DNA from: Aureobasidium sp. EXF-3400
Lineage: Eukaryota > Ascomycota > Dothideomycetes > Dothideales > Saccotheciaceae
Assembly: GCA_024195585.1 (NCBI GenBank)
Contig: SWBL01000283.1
Coordinates: 1-64,000, forward strand
Direction of reading: 5' to 3'
Length of the DNA stretch: 64,000 bases
Numbering within the stretch: position 1 is the first letter of the stretch; each line of letters starts with the position of its first letter. The translations under genes and the position numbers were made by a program. Below the pieces are notes generated by a model. The model saw nothing but the letters and a program-made list of their open reading frames with translations. It was not told where the DNA came from and did not search any database. Below, in pieces: positions 33,534 through 46,080 of this stretch.

Positions 33534-34904
33534 ATGGCCTTGACCACCGTCGACAAAGGTGTCAAGCCTGCGACGAAGCCAAACACCATGCAAGAACCAC
33601 CGGACGTCATCATCACCCCTTGCGATCCATGGCCGCGGCCGTATTACCTCGAGGGCGGCCTGCGACGAGTTGCGCCGTACCACTACACATACAACACATG
33701 GTGCAAGCAGCGATGGCGAGGACGCGAGATCCTCGAGATCTTTGCCGACGAGTTTCGCGATCGCCCAATCGAATACTATACCAATGCCGTCAAAACAGGT
33801 GCTGTGCTCATCAACGGTAAGCCTGCCACTGGTGCCGACCACAGAGTTAAGAATGGCGACCTTGTTTCACATACCCTTCACCGCCACGAACCACCCGTCA
33901 CCCAGCAAGAAATCGGCATTGTTCATGAGGATGAAGACATGATTGTTATCAACAAGCCTGCTGGTATTCCTGTACACCCATCAGGCCGCTACAACTACAA
34001 CAGTGTGACTGAGGTCATGCGTGCAGAGCGCGGCCACGGTTTCAACCCCATGCCCTGCAACCGTCTCGATCGTCTGACTAGTGGCGTCATGTTCATCGCC
34101 AAACACCGCAAGGCTGCCGACGACCTCACCGAGCAAATCATGGCCCGTACCGTCAAGAAAGAATACGTTGCTCGCGTCATGGGCGAGTTTCCAGAAGGAG
34201 AGATCGTCTGCGAGCAACCCATTATGCAAATCAGCCCTAAGCTCGGTCTGAACCGGGTGCGCGCCGATGGCAAGGACGCAAGAACCGTCTTCAAGAGACT
34301 AGCATACTACCCTGGAGCTGGAGACGAAGGGACCGAGAAAGGTGTAGCCACTCCTGGCATGGAGTGGAAGCAAAAGGAGGGATACTCGATTGTGCGTTGT
34401 CGGCCTCTTACAGGGCGCACGCATCAACTGCGTGTACACCTCCAATTCCTAGGCCATCCCATCTCAAACGACCCCATCTACGCCAATCAGCGTGTCTGGG
34501 GTCTCAATCTGGGTAAGGGTGAGTCAAAGGCCGACAACGACGAGGACATCATGTCACGTCTAGCACGCATGGGCAAAGACGAAACAGCAGATGCCGTTGC
34601 TTACCACGATGAGATGATGGACCGTTACAAGAAGAGCAAAGGCGAAAAGCTCACTGGCGAAAAATGCGAACTCTGTGGAACAGATCTGTATAGTGATCCG
34701 GGGCCGCATGAACTTGGTATCTATCTGCATGCTCGCAAGTATGCTGCTGGAGACGGCAGGTGGTCGTACGAAACAGAATTGCCTGGATGGGCGCTTCCAC
34801 CTGCCGGGTTCAGTGGTCCGACAGAATCGACAGAAGAGTCTGATCCTTTGGCCATTGATCTCAGCAAGTTGGGACTTGCAGCAGAAGGCTCAGAAACAAA
34901 GTAA
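33534..34904 (+). CDS. tRNA pseudouridine-32 synthase, RluA/Pus9-Rib2 type
   Basis: Converts uridine to pseudouridine, by family most likely at position 32 of tRNAs. I start at the ATG at 33534 because the frame upstream contains only a GTG; the product is 456 residues and has no intron. An S4-like region (YYTNAVKTGAVLINGKPA) precedes the catalytic domain. The catalytic Asp is in NRLDRLTSGVMFIAK, and VRCRPLTGRTHQLRVHLQFLGHPI is the conserved third motif. The N-terminal block (YYLEGGLRRVAPYHYTYNTWCK) is typical of Pus8/Pus9. The deaminase domain found in yeast Rib2 is absent. A CxxC pair (EKCELCGTDLY) near the C-terminus may bind metal. Cytosolic or mitochondrial location is unclear. Confidence 0.92.
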   Translation: MALTTVDKGVKPATKPNTMQEPPDVIITPCDPWPRPYYLEGGLRRVAPYHYTYNTWCKQRWRGREILEIFADEFRDRPIEYYTNAVKTGAVLINGKPATGADHRVKNGDLVSHTLHRHEPPVTQQEIGIVHEDEDMIVINKPAGIPVHPSGRYNYNSVTEVMRAERGHGFNPMPCNRLDRLTSGVMFIAKHRKAADDLTEQIMARTVKKEYVARVMGEFPEGEIVCEQPIMQISPKLGLNRVRADGKDARTVFKRLAYYPGAGDEGTEKGVATPGMEWKQKEGYSIVRCRPLTGRTHQLRVHLQFLGHPISNDPIYANQRVWGLNLGKGESKADNDEDIMSRLARMGKDETADAVAYHDEMMDRYKKSKGEKLTGEKCELCGTDLYSDPGPHELGIYLHARKYAAGDGRWSYETELPGWALPPAGFSGPTESTEESDPLAIDLSKLGLAAEGSETK

Positions 34905-35368
34905 AGGACAATGTTTCGATGATTTTGCTTGTATGTTTGCAAACATGGATGATAGAGATTATGACACGGTGTATAGAAAGGTCAATATAGACTAGTCAAC
35001 TCTGGATCAAACCTCTTGAGATGAAGCACTCTATACTCGCACAACATGGCTACTTTCTATTCTTCTTCCACAGGCTAAAGGCTACACCAGGCATGTGTCT
35101 CGACGAGTCTTGGCTCTGCTCAACTCGCACTTCTCACCAGCACCACAACCATCTGGGGACGGACCAAAAATGCAACTCATCCGTAGCTGTATAGGCTAAA
35201 CAAAGGCAAGCCAAAGCGGGGCGGAGGGTCAAGAAAACGCGGGGCAAGCGTGATGGTGGGGCTCAGAGTGACGCAGTGTAAATAAAGCTGAAAGGCTTCA
35301 ACAAGTTTCTATGGGAGCCGCACGACTTTTGACCAAGGCACAAGACAAGTCCAATATCTTAATTCAAA
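34905..35368. other. intergenic region
   Basis: About 0.46 kb between two plus-strand genes: the terminator of the first and the promoter of the second. Nothing recognised. Confidence 0.35.
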
Positions 35369-36639
35369 ATGACCGTCGGAATCGCAGTCATCGGTAGCGG
35401 TAGGCTGGCACAACACGTGGCAGAAACAGAACCATCGGCTGAGAACAAGTTTGCATGTGAACAGGCATCTTTGTCCAAGAAGCTCATCTGGTGTGTTTCC
35501 CTTCTCACATCATGATACTACATTCTAACCAGTGTAACAGCCTGGCATCAAAGCCAACGGTGACCTCTTCTCGCTCAAGGCCATCTACTCCCGCAGCCTA
35601 TCGTCAGCCCAGAAGCTCTCCAAAGAAGTCGAATCCTCCACTCCCGACCTCTACGCCGAAGATGCTGGTTCAGACAAGTCATACGCCAAACTCCTCGAAC
35701 GCCCAGACATCGAGGCTGTGGTTATCGCCCTGCCCATCCTCGCTCAACCTGACTTTATCAAGAAGGCCTTGTCTGCTGGCAAGCATGTGCTCTCCGAGAA
35801 ACCCATCGCAAAGGATTTGGCAACTGCTCATGAGCTGATTGACTGGTACGACAAAAATATTGACACCAACAAGACTATCTGGGCTGTTGCTGAGAACTTC
35901 CGCTATCTTGGTCGTTTCCAGTATGGTGCTGAGCAGGTCAAAGAGCTGGGAGATGTTTTGGGCTTCCGTCTTCGTATGCATGCTTCTGTTGGGCCTGGAG
36001 CAAAGTACTACGAGACCGAGTGGCGCAAGAAACCAGAGTACCAAGTAAGAGTGGCCTTATCCTCTTTCAGCAAAGTCTGGTGCTAATTACAACCTACAGG
36101 GAGGTTTTCTCCTCGATGGAGGCGTCCATTTCATCGCCGCCATGAGACAACTGCTAGGTAAAGAAGCAAAAATGTCCCAAGTCGCCGCCTTTACAGCTCA
36201 ACTCCAACCTCATCTCCCTCCAATCGACACCATCAACGCCACAGTCAAACTCGCAAACGGCCATTCTGGAACTTTCAGCGTTAGTTTCGGCACCACCTTC
36301 TCCGGCGCCGAATACGTAGTCGCCTGTCAGAACGGCACCGTCGATGTCGGTTTCGACAAGACCATCGTCAAGAAAGGCGACAAGGAGTCCTCCAAGGACT
36401 TCCCAGAGGACAAGAACGGTGTTAGGCAAGAGCTCAAGGCTTGGGGTGAGAGTATCTCGCAAGGCAAGGCCGATCCTCTGCAAGCCCCTCAAGAAGCTTT
36501 GGCGGATTTGGAAGTGGTAAGTTGTTCTCTTACACTTGGTTGTTCGCTGGTCCTTTTACTGACTTGTGTGAAACAGCTTGAGTCTATGATCAAGAGTGGT
36601 GAAGCTGATGGCAAGGCTATCGAGCTCAAGCTCCAATAA
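35369..36639 (+). CDS. Gfo/Idh/MocA-family NAD(P)-dependent oxidoreductase
   Basis: Acts on sugars, inositols or dihydrodiols in related proteins; the substrate here is unknown. Five exons (35369-35399, 35465-35490, 35541-36044, 36100-36516, 36577-36639) give 346 residues. Two tiny first exons together encode the dinucleotide-binding turn GIAVIGSGIFVQEAHLPGI, which supports the splice choices. The family signature EKP is in HVLSEKPIAKDLATAHELI, followed by VAENFRYLGRF. The C-terminal domain begins near GGFLLDGGVHFIAAMRQLLG, with an Asp and His that could act in catalysis. Length and order match fungal dehydrogenases of this fold. Confidence 0.9.
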
Positions 36640-36963
36640 GTAAACGAAAAACATACTTGATTTCTCTTCTGAGTGTCTGTTTTATCATCTTCTAACAAAC
36701 AGCCTGTCAACGTATCATGAAATAATATCCCTTGATCACGTATCACGTTACACGAAGACACCCACACGTAACATTGTGAATCAAAGAAAGCCGAAAAAAA
36801 AGAATTTGTATATGCAAGTAAAGTGGTGGAATGAAAGTAAGTGCAAGCCCACACACGCCAACACAAAAACGCCCAAATGCCTAGGGAAATAAGAATTGAA
36901 CCCTGAAACCATCCCACAGCGAAAAAGAAAAACATTCTCGTCAACGCATGTCTAAAAGAAGGT
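36640..36963. other. convergent intergenic region
   Basis: About 0.32 kb of shared 3' flank. A frame crossing it on the minus strand is a shadow. Nothing else seen. Confidence 0.35.
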
Positions 36964-39900
36964 CTATGATGAGTTATACGACCCATTCATGCTTTCATGC
37001 CTACTCATACTGCCAAAACTCGCCTCCGAAGCAGGTGTCGCAGGCGTACCAGGCTCAAGACTCAATTGATTCCTCAACTGCATGATCCAGTCATGCTGCA
37101 ACAGTTCAGCAGCCGAAGACCTCCTTGCGGGATCGCGCTCAAAGCACTTGTTCAAAAAGTCCAAGCCGAGGTCGGAGAGCTGGTCAGGCGAGGGAAGTTG
37201 CGGCGGGTTGCCTTGGGCAATGTTGTACATGATGGCCCATTCGTTGTCGAGAGAAGCCCAGGGACGGCGTCCGGTGGCCATTTCGAGGATCACACAGCCT
37301 AGAGACCAGATATCGACGGCGCCGTGACGGGAGTTGACTGGTGCGCCGCCCTTGATGACTTCGGGGGACATGTACATTGGTGTGCCGGTCATGGAGTTTT
37401 GACGTCCACCGCGGCCGGTAGGATCGGCCACGAGTGTTTTGCCTTGCTTGGCGATGACCTTTGCGGCGCCGAAATCGACGTATTTGATGACACCATTGTG
37501 GTCGAGCAGAATGTTCTCGGGCTTGATGTCGCGGTGTACCACGCCTGCTTCGTGAAGATAGGCAAGACCCTCCAACATCTGAAGACCGTATACTTGAATG
37601 ACAGTCTCGTCTTCAATACGGCCGTGCTCAAGGAGGCCTGCCAAACTTCCGCCTGAACAGTACTCCATGAAGATGTAAACCTTGTCTCTGTGAGGCTCGA
37701 TACCATAGTAACTGACAACGTTAGGGTGGTCGAGGACTTGAAGAACACCCATCTCGTCGCGAATCTGTGATACGATGGTGGGAATGAGTTGAGGGTCTTG
37801 GAGTCGAATTTCCTTGACGGCCATAAGATGACCACTGTCAAGGTTGATGGCAGCATAGACGGAACCGAAGGTACCACCACCAACGAATTGACCTTGCTGC
37901 CAACGCAAAACAACGTTTCCTGCTGAGGCAGACAGGTATGTCAGTGCACGATCGGCTTCGTTGCTGTCTTCAAGAACGCGTCCCAGTGCTTGTCGTTCAG
38001 CTTCACGCTCCTTGCGGAACTCGTCAATCTGTTGGAGTTGCTCGACCCATTGTTGCTGTACAAGTCTAGAGCTCTCTTCGTCATCCTTCAGCTTGCTGAC
38101 GTCCAGACGCAGCTTGCCAGCCATACTCTCTAGTCGCTGCTTCTCTGCTTCGGCAGCAACGTTTGAACGAGCGCCCATGATATCGAAGTGACTAATCAAC
38201 AACGACATACATCCAGCGACCTTGGCGCGCAGCTTATCGTACTCAGTCATGCTGATGGAAAGAATGTTTTGTCCTCGGGTCATCACCATAGCGAATTCGA
38301 GTGCAACGACAGCCCAGCGGAAAGTCTTGCGATCTGAGGGAATACAATCGTCTGCGACGAAGCTGACCCAGTCCAGCGCAAGTCTTGTCATCTTCAGGTT
38401 GTGGTAAGCACGACGGTTAGGGTCCATGTAGAGCACTGAACGCTGTCCGAACTCGGTGGCGAACGCAAAACATGTCTGAATCAGCTCCTGACACTGAAGT
38501 CCTTCAGTCTGCTTGCGCACAATCTCGACACTGTCCATGATGGTGTTGCTGAGCTTGTAAGTAGTGCGTCTGATTTTTTGAAGTTCTTGGTTGACTCGTG
38601 TCATGTTCGCGCGTTGTGGCACTACAACATTGAGATCGAGGTTGATGTTGGAAGCAAAAGCGGTGTTGGCATCTCCAAGCCTTTCTTGCGGACCATCAGC
38701 GACAAGACGCATGAATCCAGTACGGAGGTCGATGTGAGGTGGTGTGAATCCGGATCTCTCGAGTATGGCGCCATCCCACGCGATGGGATTTTCGGGCTTC
38801 AAGATGAGGACGTAGGGATTGGTGAGATCTTCGATGGATTCTTCAGGATGGTAGCAGGTACGGAGCAAAGTCTCGATCTCCTTGAGGCGGCCGTCTAAGG
38901 CGGGACAAGCGATGAAGTACAAGCCGGTCTTCTCCGAATCTGTATCAATGAGGAAATGACCAGAGCCGATGAGTGCATCGATCAAGTCTTGCATGTGGAC
39001 CGAGTTCATGTTGAGACTGTACTCAGTAGAATTCTCGAAGCGTTGACTCAACAAACGAGAGAAACGGAAGATTTTACGTTGTCGCACACGAACAGAGTCG
39101 AGAATATTCTTATATCTCTTGTCCATCTCGGCACCAGCAACTTCGTCGGGGCGTTTCTGCAATTCGCGTTCGAAGTGCAATGTCAGTCTGGTGAGCGACT
39201 TGGAAGTCAAGGAACTATCTCATGGTCAGCGATGAACTGTAAAAAGGAGACAACAATGCATTAACAAACCTGAACTGCTCGGCAACCTCGACATCACCAC
39301 CTTCGAGGTGCCTACCCAACTCATTGCAGAAACCCCATTCTTGTTCGAGAATTTCAGCTTCTTTAAAGGTGTTCTTGTTAGCCATCAACTTCCAGTTCAG
39401 CATGCGGAAGTAGAAGCGAACGGCTTCAAGAACGATACGATCAAAGTTCTCGTCAATGCAAGGCGGCAGGTCCCAGCCAGGCTCAGGATGAGCAGCGAGA
39501 AGGTATGCCTCCTTGACCTTGACGGCCAGCTTGAGAAGACTTTGGAATTGTAGAATCATTTGCTCAGCCATCATGACACCTTGTTGAGCAGGATCCTTCA
39601 TCTTCTTCGCATAACCTATACGGACCTTGATGATCTCTTGAACCAGACGTGAAGGGAAGTTGATCAGAGTCAACAACTCCTCAATGTATGGAGGCAAGTG
39701 GCGATCTGCGAATGACTCGGCGTTGGATATGAGGGTCGACTTTGCCTTATCGATGACAGTGTTGACGACGTGGAAGAGGCCATTGGGCTTGTTTTCCTTG
39801 GTCTCTTTTTCTTCGTCCCACAGTGAGCGAAGACCGTCTTCCTTGAGGATGCGGTCGATGAAGGTACTCTCGTCAATGATGTGTCCATGAGTATCTTGGA

Positions 39901-41203
39901 GACCACGTTGACGAGGCTTGTCGAACGACAGCTCCTGGTTCCCGACCCAAGCCTGCAGAATGCCGAGTTGAGTGTTGATCAGATCGGTTGTGTTGTGCCA
40001 TGACATGACAGCGTCGCAGCTGTTGATGTAGGCGTCTGATGCGGCACGCGGGTTCGCCTGGATAAACGACATGCGTGTAGGGTATAGTCCTTCGATCTTC
40101 TCAATCTTTTGCACAACGTCCCGAACTTGCTCCAGCGGGATCTTGCCTGCCTCAGCCTCGCCCTTGATTTCGAAAGCAATGATCTCTTCGATTGCAGACT
40201 TGATCTTGCTGCGTCCGTCTTCAATCATGCGCCGTTGAGCAGCCAGAGAACGACCGCAGACCTTTGCTCTTACTCCGGTCCAGACCTCCATGATCATTGA
40301 TCTGTCGCTCTGAGGGTCCTGACCACCAATCAAACGCTTCTTTTCTTGCTTGACGACATCTCCGGTAAGCACGTTGGCCAACATAGAGTGCCATTCCAAA
40401 CGCTCGCGATTCTCTGGTATTTTCAACTCTTCAGTCGATGGTTGCATGTCTTCATTGCCGTAGTATAGTAACGTCTCTTCGTCATGTTCGTGTTCAAGTA
40501 CCTCTCCAGCAGCAGGTGACTCGTCGTCGGGTTCTGAGCCGTCGCTGTAATCCAGACTGGGTGTTCGCGGCTCGCCAACGAAGAAGTCGTCAGGCGGAGC
40601 ATCTTGGCGCAGGCGCTGAACGTAAGCCTTCTCTTGAGCGCGGTATTCGGCGTTGGGGTTGCGACGGACACGATTCGTAGATGTAGTGCGTGCACGTTGA
40701 GCAGTGTTGTTGTAGGAATATTGATGAGGGCGACGAGCGGGAGCATAGGCGTTAGAGGGCTGACGCACATTTGGCGGACGTGCAGGGCGAGCTGACTGCG
40801 GCGGTATTGGGTGGGTAGACAGAAGCTGAGGAGGCGCCGGGTATGCTGCCTCAGGACTCATGACCGTGTTGATGTTTGACGGACCGTTAGTACCACCAGA
40901 GCCGTTCCTTGCGCGCGAGTGGCTCGACACACTCCAACCAAACTGTGAAGCAGGAGTCATTTGTCCGTCGGCCATGGGATGGGCGGGCTGGAAATGCATC
41001 CTCTGAACGTCGACATCGTCCGGTCCTGTCACGTCGTTGTCCGTCTCGGTTTCGTAGTCCTCCGAGGCATCCGTCACGTCGGTGCCTGACGAGTCCATGG
41101 CGCGCACAAGATCGGGGCGTTCATTTTCCTCCATAATGGGCGATACCAAAGGAAGTGCTGAGGCAGGAGCAGGAGCTGGAGCCGACGAGTCCATCTGAAC
41201 CAT
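36964..41203 (-). CDS. sskB: MAP kinase kinase kinase, SskB/Ssk2/Wis4 family
   Basis: The MAPKKK of the high-osmolarity (HOG/SakA) stress pathway; it phosphorylates a Pbs2-type MAPKK and is activated by the Ssk1 response regulator. Exons 41203-39270 and 39214-36964 join within a Ser codon (AG|T) and give 1394 residues. The start is the ATG at 41203, since the frame above it reaches only a TTG. The N-terminus is disordered, and a long helical regulatory region follows. The kinase domain is at about 1085-1360: VGGGTFG loop, AVKEI Lys near 1112, HRDIKPEN near 1205, DFG near 1225, and activation loop SMTGTPMYMSPEV. The C-terminal tail is Ser-rich. Length and layout match Ssk2 orthologues closely. 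Confidence 0.95.
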
Positions 41204-41705
41204 GTTCAACGCCAAGAAGAGGCGAGGTCCTGCAGGTTATGCGCGCTAGATCTGTTTTTTGGACTCTGAGCCGTCACTGCCTACTGCTACGTGCCGCTCT
41301 TCGCTCTGAAGCGATGCTCGTCTCAGTCTCGTCAGGATATCTCGCTGGAGATGATCTCGCCTCAACAAGCGCTTTCCTTATAGGCGCCGCCACACCCACC
41401 AATGGCTTTTACCCAAACAGGTTGTGTCTGTGCCACGAGGCTCCACAGCATCAGCCACACATCCCGTCATTATTTCCACATCACGCAAATGCCCGGGCAA
41501 CATCCCTCAGTCTTGCATGTGAACTCGTTCTTTGAATCATTTTAATAGATTGCCAACAATGCAATCGTCTTCTCATTACGTGCTGCTTTAAAGTACAAAC
41601 TTCGTCTCAGAACCATTAACAGTGTCTGCCGTGCAGGAAAGACTTCAAGAACAACCGTCCTACTCTTGAACCAAATCTTTGACCAAGGCTGCCCTATACC
41701 TAGCT
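41204..41705. other. intergenic region upstream of the MAPKKK gene
   Basis: About 0.5 kb with the MAPKKK promoter and the 3' flank of the ammonium-transporter gene. No stress-response element that I can support was found. Confidence 0.35.
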
Positions 41706-43539
41706 TTACACAAAGTTGCCAGGAGAGTCGGCAGATCCAACAGTGTACTTGACAGGAGGGTTGGCTCCAAGAGGTGTGTGCTGTCCGCGTGCCATGCCCT
41801 CATCGAAGCGCTTGACCGGCGAACCAGCGTTGGTAGGAGTCGACGCCTTCTCGTGTTCGTCGCTTGAGACGCTACGAACATCGCCGTGCTGCACATCGCG
41901 CATCACCTCGACGTAGTCGTACTATAATACCTGTCAGTCGAGTCTCATTGGACAAGCAAATTCTAGACATACCGCAAACTCGCCAATCTCAACGTCATCG
42001 ATACCCAAGTCCTCCTCTTCGGGGGAAGCACGCAGCCTGAACGCAGTCAAGTACTTGCCGACAAAGTCCATGGTGTAAAGTATGATGAGGGAGCCGAAGA
42101 AAGAATAGGCACCACCTGTAACACCGCCAGCCAACTGGATGCCGAGCTGGCGATAATTATGATTGAGCCAGCCGCCACGGGTGATGGTGACGCCGTCAAG
42201 ATGAGCAATGTAGTCCCTATAGATCGTCAGTGAACGAGCATCGACCCTTGCTATTCGAAAACTTACGCAGCAAACAACCCAGTAAGAACATCACCGATGA
42301 AACCACCAACAGCGTGCACGGCAAAGATATCCAGGGCATCATCACAGTTGATGAGGTACTTCAGCTTGGTTGCGTAGTTGCATCCAATACCTGCAACCAC
42401 ACCGAAAACAACAGCCGACCAAGCAGGGACATAACCAGAGGCTGGAGTGATCGCGACCAGTCCGGCCACAGCACCGCTGCAGAATCCAACAGTCGACCAC
42501 TTGCGCTCAAGACGGTAGTCCAAGAGACACCAAGTGATACCACCAACTGAAGCAGCTAGATTGGTAACAACAAGCGCCATGACAGCACGCATGTTGGCCG
42601 CCAGTGCTGAACCAGCATTGAATCCGACCCAGCCAAACCAGAGAAAGACTGTACCAATCACAATGTGTGTGACGTTGTGAGGGCGGTAGTTGAGTTCGTG
42701 TGTGCCGTGGCCCTTACGATGGCCCAACGCAAACGAGTATGCCAATGCAGCGCAACCAGAGGAAATGTGGACAGGGGTACCACCAGCAAAGTCTAGGTAA
42801 CCAAGGATGTAGAGCCAGCCTGAAGGGTTCCAGGTCCAGCAAGCGATGGCATCGTAGATGACGGTGGTCCAGATGAACATGAAAACTACACATGGGAAAA
42901 GGCGGCCACGCTCAGCAACGGCGCCAACCCCAAGAGCAACGCTGTTTCGGTCAGTTTCATGCCTTGTCCAAGGCTTGATGGCGATCGATGACTCACGTGA
43001 TGGCTGCGAACATTCCCTGGTACACGGCGTATAGGAGATCCGGAATTCTGTTGCTTCCCACCGAGGGCTGAGCAAGGACGTTCATGAAGCCGAAGTTGTC
43101 GAGAGCGCCCATGAATTTACCGGCCTGGTGAGAGAAGGCAAGCGAGTAGCCCCAGAAGAACCACTGGAAGGACACAACTGCGGTGGCCATGATCGAGAGC
43201 CAGATGAGCGAGAGAGCCGACTTGCGTCTGGCCAGGCCGGAGTAGAAGAATCTGCGGTTGTTGTCAGCATTCTGTGCTCAAGGGCTATCGAAGCATAAAC
43301 ATACCCCACGCCTGGAATCATCAAAAAGACCAAGGCGGTGCAGATGATCATGTAGGCAATATCACCACTCTACGTGGATGTCAGCAACGATCTCTACGAC
43401 ACGGCTTTGTATGGCTGCGCACCTCATAGAAGACGTTCAAGTTATCCTTCAGCGAGTCGCCGCCAGTCGCGGTAGTGCCATTGTAAGGGACAAGAGGGAC
43501 GTAGTTGGTGTCCGACTCGCCAGGGCCGGTGCCGCTCAT
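41706..43539 (-). CDS. ammonium transporter, Mep/Amt family
   Basis: A plasma-membrane ammonium permease and possible ammonium sensor (Mep2-like). Six exons: 43539-43423, 43369-43305, 43251-42997, 42941-42267, 42216-41973 and 41921-41706, all in phase; 523 residues. I use the ATG at 43539, since the frame above has only a GTG. Typical blocks are GFFYSGLARRKSALS, the Amt signature around DFAGGTPVHISSG, and DIFAVHAVGGFIGDVLTGLF. Both pore histidines are present (GTPVH and FAVH), as in Mep2 rather than Mep1/Mep3, where the first is replaced by Glu. The cytosolic tail is acidic near EEEDLGIDDVEIGEFAYDYVE and then Ser/Thr-rich, with possible phosphorylation sites. Confidence 0.95.
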
Positions 43540-44551
43540 GATGGTGTAGGAAGGCTGATGATAATGTGGTTCCGATTCTGCCACTCAATGTCAGTGTCTC
43601 GTTGCCAATGAAAGTGTTTTGGAAGTGCGCACTCGTTAGTGTTTGTTTCGCCGCCTCCGAGAGTTTCGAGGGGTTGTGAAAGTCGATGCCGCAGTGACTC
43701 GCGCGCTTATTATTAAAAAGCCAAGTGAGCGATCACAAGCGTACAAGCTCTCACGAGTGAAACCACCAATGTTGAACCGAACCAGATTGATCGTTACGAA
43801 TAAGCAAATTGCAAATAAAGAGTGGACTTGTCCTTCAAAGGATTCTTGAGAGTATGTAACAAAGAAGTGATTGGTAGACTTGAGGGAACGGATAAAGAGA
43901 GATGCAGCTTACACATGCAGTCATCCACCACACTTAATAGCAACTGCATTACATTGATCCTGAAAACAAGGGCGCCGTCAGAACTACTGGCTTATCTTTT
44001 TCCATTCCCCTGGGTTGACATGGTGATGAACGACTGTGGAATGTTGGTTCCTCATGTACATAGATGAGACGGTCTTCCTTGACTGATGATGATCTACTCT
44101 CTGACTTCATACAGACCATGCCTACAACAGCAATGGGGAGTACGAAGAATAGAATCGTGTGTAGGACATGGTTGGTAACAAGGCTTAGGCTTTGTTCGTG
44201 AGGTGTGGAACGAACGAGCTATTACATACAGCCATGATGAGTGGACAATCTTGGTAACAACTTATGGACCATGAATAGCCAGCCTGTCTGTAGCACCAGC
44301 AGCACGTTACTTCAAAGCACATAAAGCAATCCAAAAGAAGGTGCTGTCCGATAGGTCTCCTCAGACTGAATCTCAAAGAGGTGGATGAAGAAGTCTTGTG
44401 GTTCCCGGCTGAGGACCGGGCCCGATACGGGCGGTCCAAGCTCTCCCCGCAATGACGCATCACCAAAGTGACGGCGCCGAAGATTCGCGCTTCTAAACTT
44501 CTCGAAAAGCTACTTCGACATTTGCTATATCAATCTCACAATCGGAAAACC
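43540..44551. promoter_or_regulatory. divergent intergenic region, ammonium transporter / Tat-SF1-like
   Basis: About 1.0 kb holding both promoters. Two GATA-factor-type HGATAR sites are visible: TTATCT at 43992-43997 (AGATAA on the transporter strand) and CGATAG at 44349-44354. Nitrogen-regulated permeases are often controlled by AreA/Nit2 through such sites. Two sites in 1 kb can also occur by chance, so regulation is inference. Confidence 0.35.
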
Positions 44552-45897
44552 ATGGCAGAATCAGAGATTCCAGGTCGCGGAGTACCACCGCCCAACGACG
44601 GACTATCGGCTGTGCGCGTCGTCTTCCCGACTACTGAAGAAGAATTCAAGAACGACGTGCGCGTCTCGTTTGACAAGCTCAGCAGCAAATGGGTTCTGGA
44701 AGAGGACAACGGCGACGAGTACGAGTGGAACCCACAGTTCCAAAAATGGGTCCCTTCGGTCGACGAGGCTCTCATGCAACAGCAAGCGTCCATCTATGCC
44801 ATGAAGGACGTCGACGAGACCGCCCCAGCAATCGACAACAAGAAGCGCAAAGCAGACATCAAGGCGGCCGCCAAGCAGGACAAGAAGCCCAAACTCGATC
44901 GTCCCAATAGCGCCGTCTACGTAACAGGCATTCCATTGGACGCCAGCATTGATGAAATCCACGACGTTTTCAAGAAGTATGGCATTATCGAGGAGGACAT
45001 TCACACAAACCTACCCAAGATCCGCATGTACGCCGACGAAGAGGGCAATTTCAAGGGCGAGGCAAAGGTCATATACTTCAAGCCCCAGAGTGTCAGTTTG
45101 GCCATTACCATGTTGGATGGCACCGACTTCCGCAAGCCTGGAGATGGAGACCTACACGTCGAACTGGTCGATGACTCCTACTCCAACAGGAACAAGGATC
45201 AAACAGACAAGAAAGAGCAGAAGGAAGTGTCGGTCGAGAACATCAAGAAGAGACGTCCCAAGCAAGACCGCTACTTGGCCATTGAGAAGACAAGACAAAT
45301 GAACGCGTGAGTTCGATACTCCTGAGTCCATTTTTTGAACATCGCACTGACACCACACACAGCCGACTAGCAGACTGGGACGATGACGATCCGAGTGTTG
45401 TCGCTCCTCCGCCAAACCCCTCAAAATACGCCAAGCTGGTTGTCCTCAAGCACATGTTTACACTGGAGGAACTAGAAGAGGACGCTGGCGCTCTGATCGA
45501 GATCAAAGCCGACATCCGTGACGAAGCCTCCAAATACGGCGAAGTCACCAACACTGTCCTGTACGACCTCGAACCCCAAGGCGTCGTTACTGTACGCTTC
45601 AAGGAAGCAGAATCCGCTGCCCTTTGTGCTGAAGCTTTCAATGGTCGCTGGTTTGACAAGAGGAAGGTCATCGCCTACGTACCACAGCATCGTGAAGACT
45701 ACGCGAAGAGCAAGGGAAGCGGTCAGGATGGTCTCCAAGACATCGATGAAGACGAACCCGATGACGATGACGATGAGAAAGAGCGCGTTGCAGGCTCTGC
45801 CGTTGAGGGCCATCGCACGTTAGAGGCTGAAAAGGAGAAGGACCCCGCTGCGGAAGCACAGAACGTGCAAGACGGCGGGCTGAAAACAAATGCTTAG
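44552..45897 (+). CDS. CUS2: U2 snRNP splicing factor, Tat-SF1/Cus2 family
   Basis: An RNA-binding protein that helps U2 snRNA/SF3b assembly in the pre-spliceosome. Exons 44552-45306 and 45363-45897 join in an Ala codon (GC|C) and give 429 residues. The start ATG at 44552 is the first in frame. An N-terminal SKWVLEEDNGDEYEWNPQFQKW region is followed by a canonical RRM (AVYVTGIPLDASIDEIHDVF) at about 125-210. The second RRM (KLVVLKHMFTLEEL to VIAYV) carries FNGRWFDKRKV, the Arg-x-Phe loop that marks a U2AF-homology motif able to bind SF3b1 peptides. A basic linker and a strongly acidic C-terminus complete the usual layout. Confidence 0.9.
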
Positions 45898-46080
45898 TTC
45901 ACTACATCAATCAGCGAGGCGTTTGGGAAGGCCAGAGGGCGGTCATGGATCTTGTTAATAGTTAGCGGTTCTCCGATCATGCATTAGAACCGGCGTTTTC
46001 GTATGTCTCTTTTACGATGTGACTATGAGTCTAGGTATTTATAATACTGTATTTCATGTTCTTTATGATTGCTATCGCGT
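45898..46080. other. 3' flank of the Tat-SF1-like gene
   Basis: About 0.18 kb of mixed composition between the stop codon and the AT-rich block; holds the terminator region. Confidence 0.35.
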
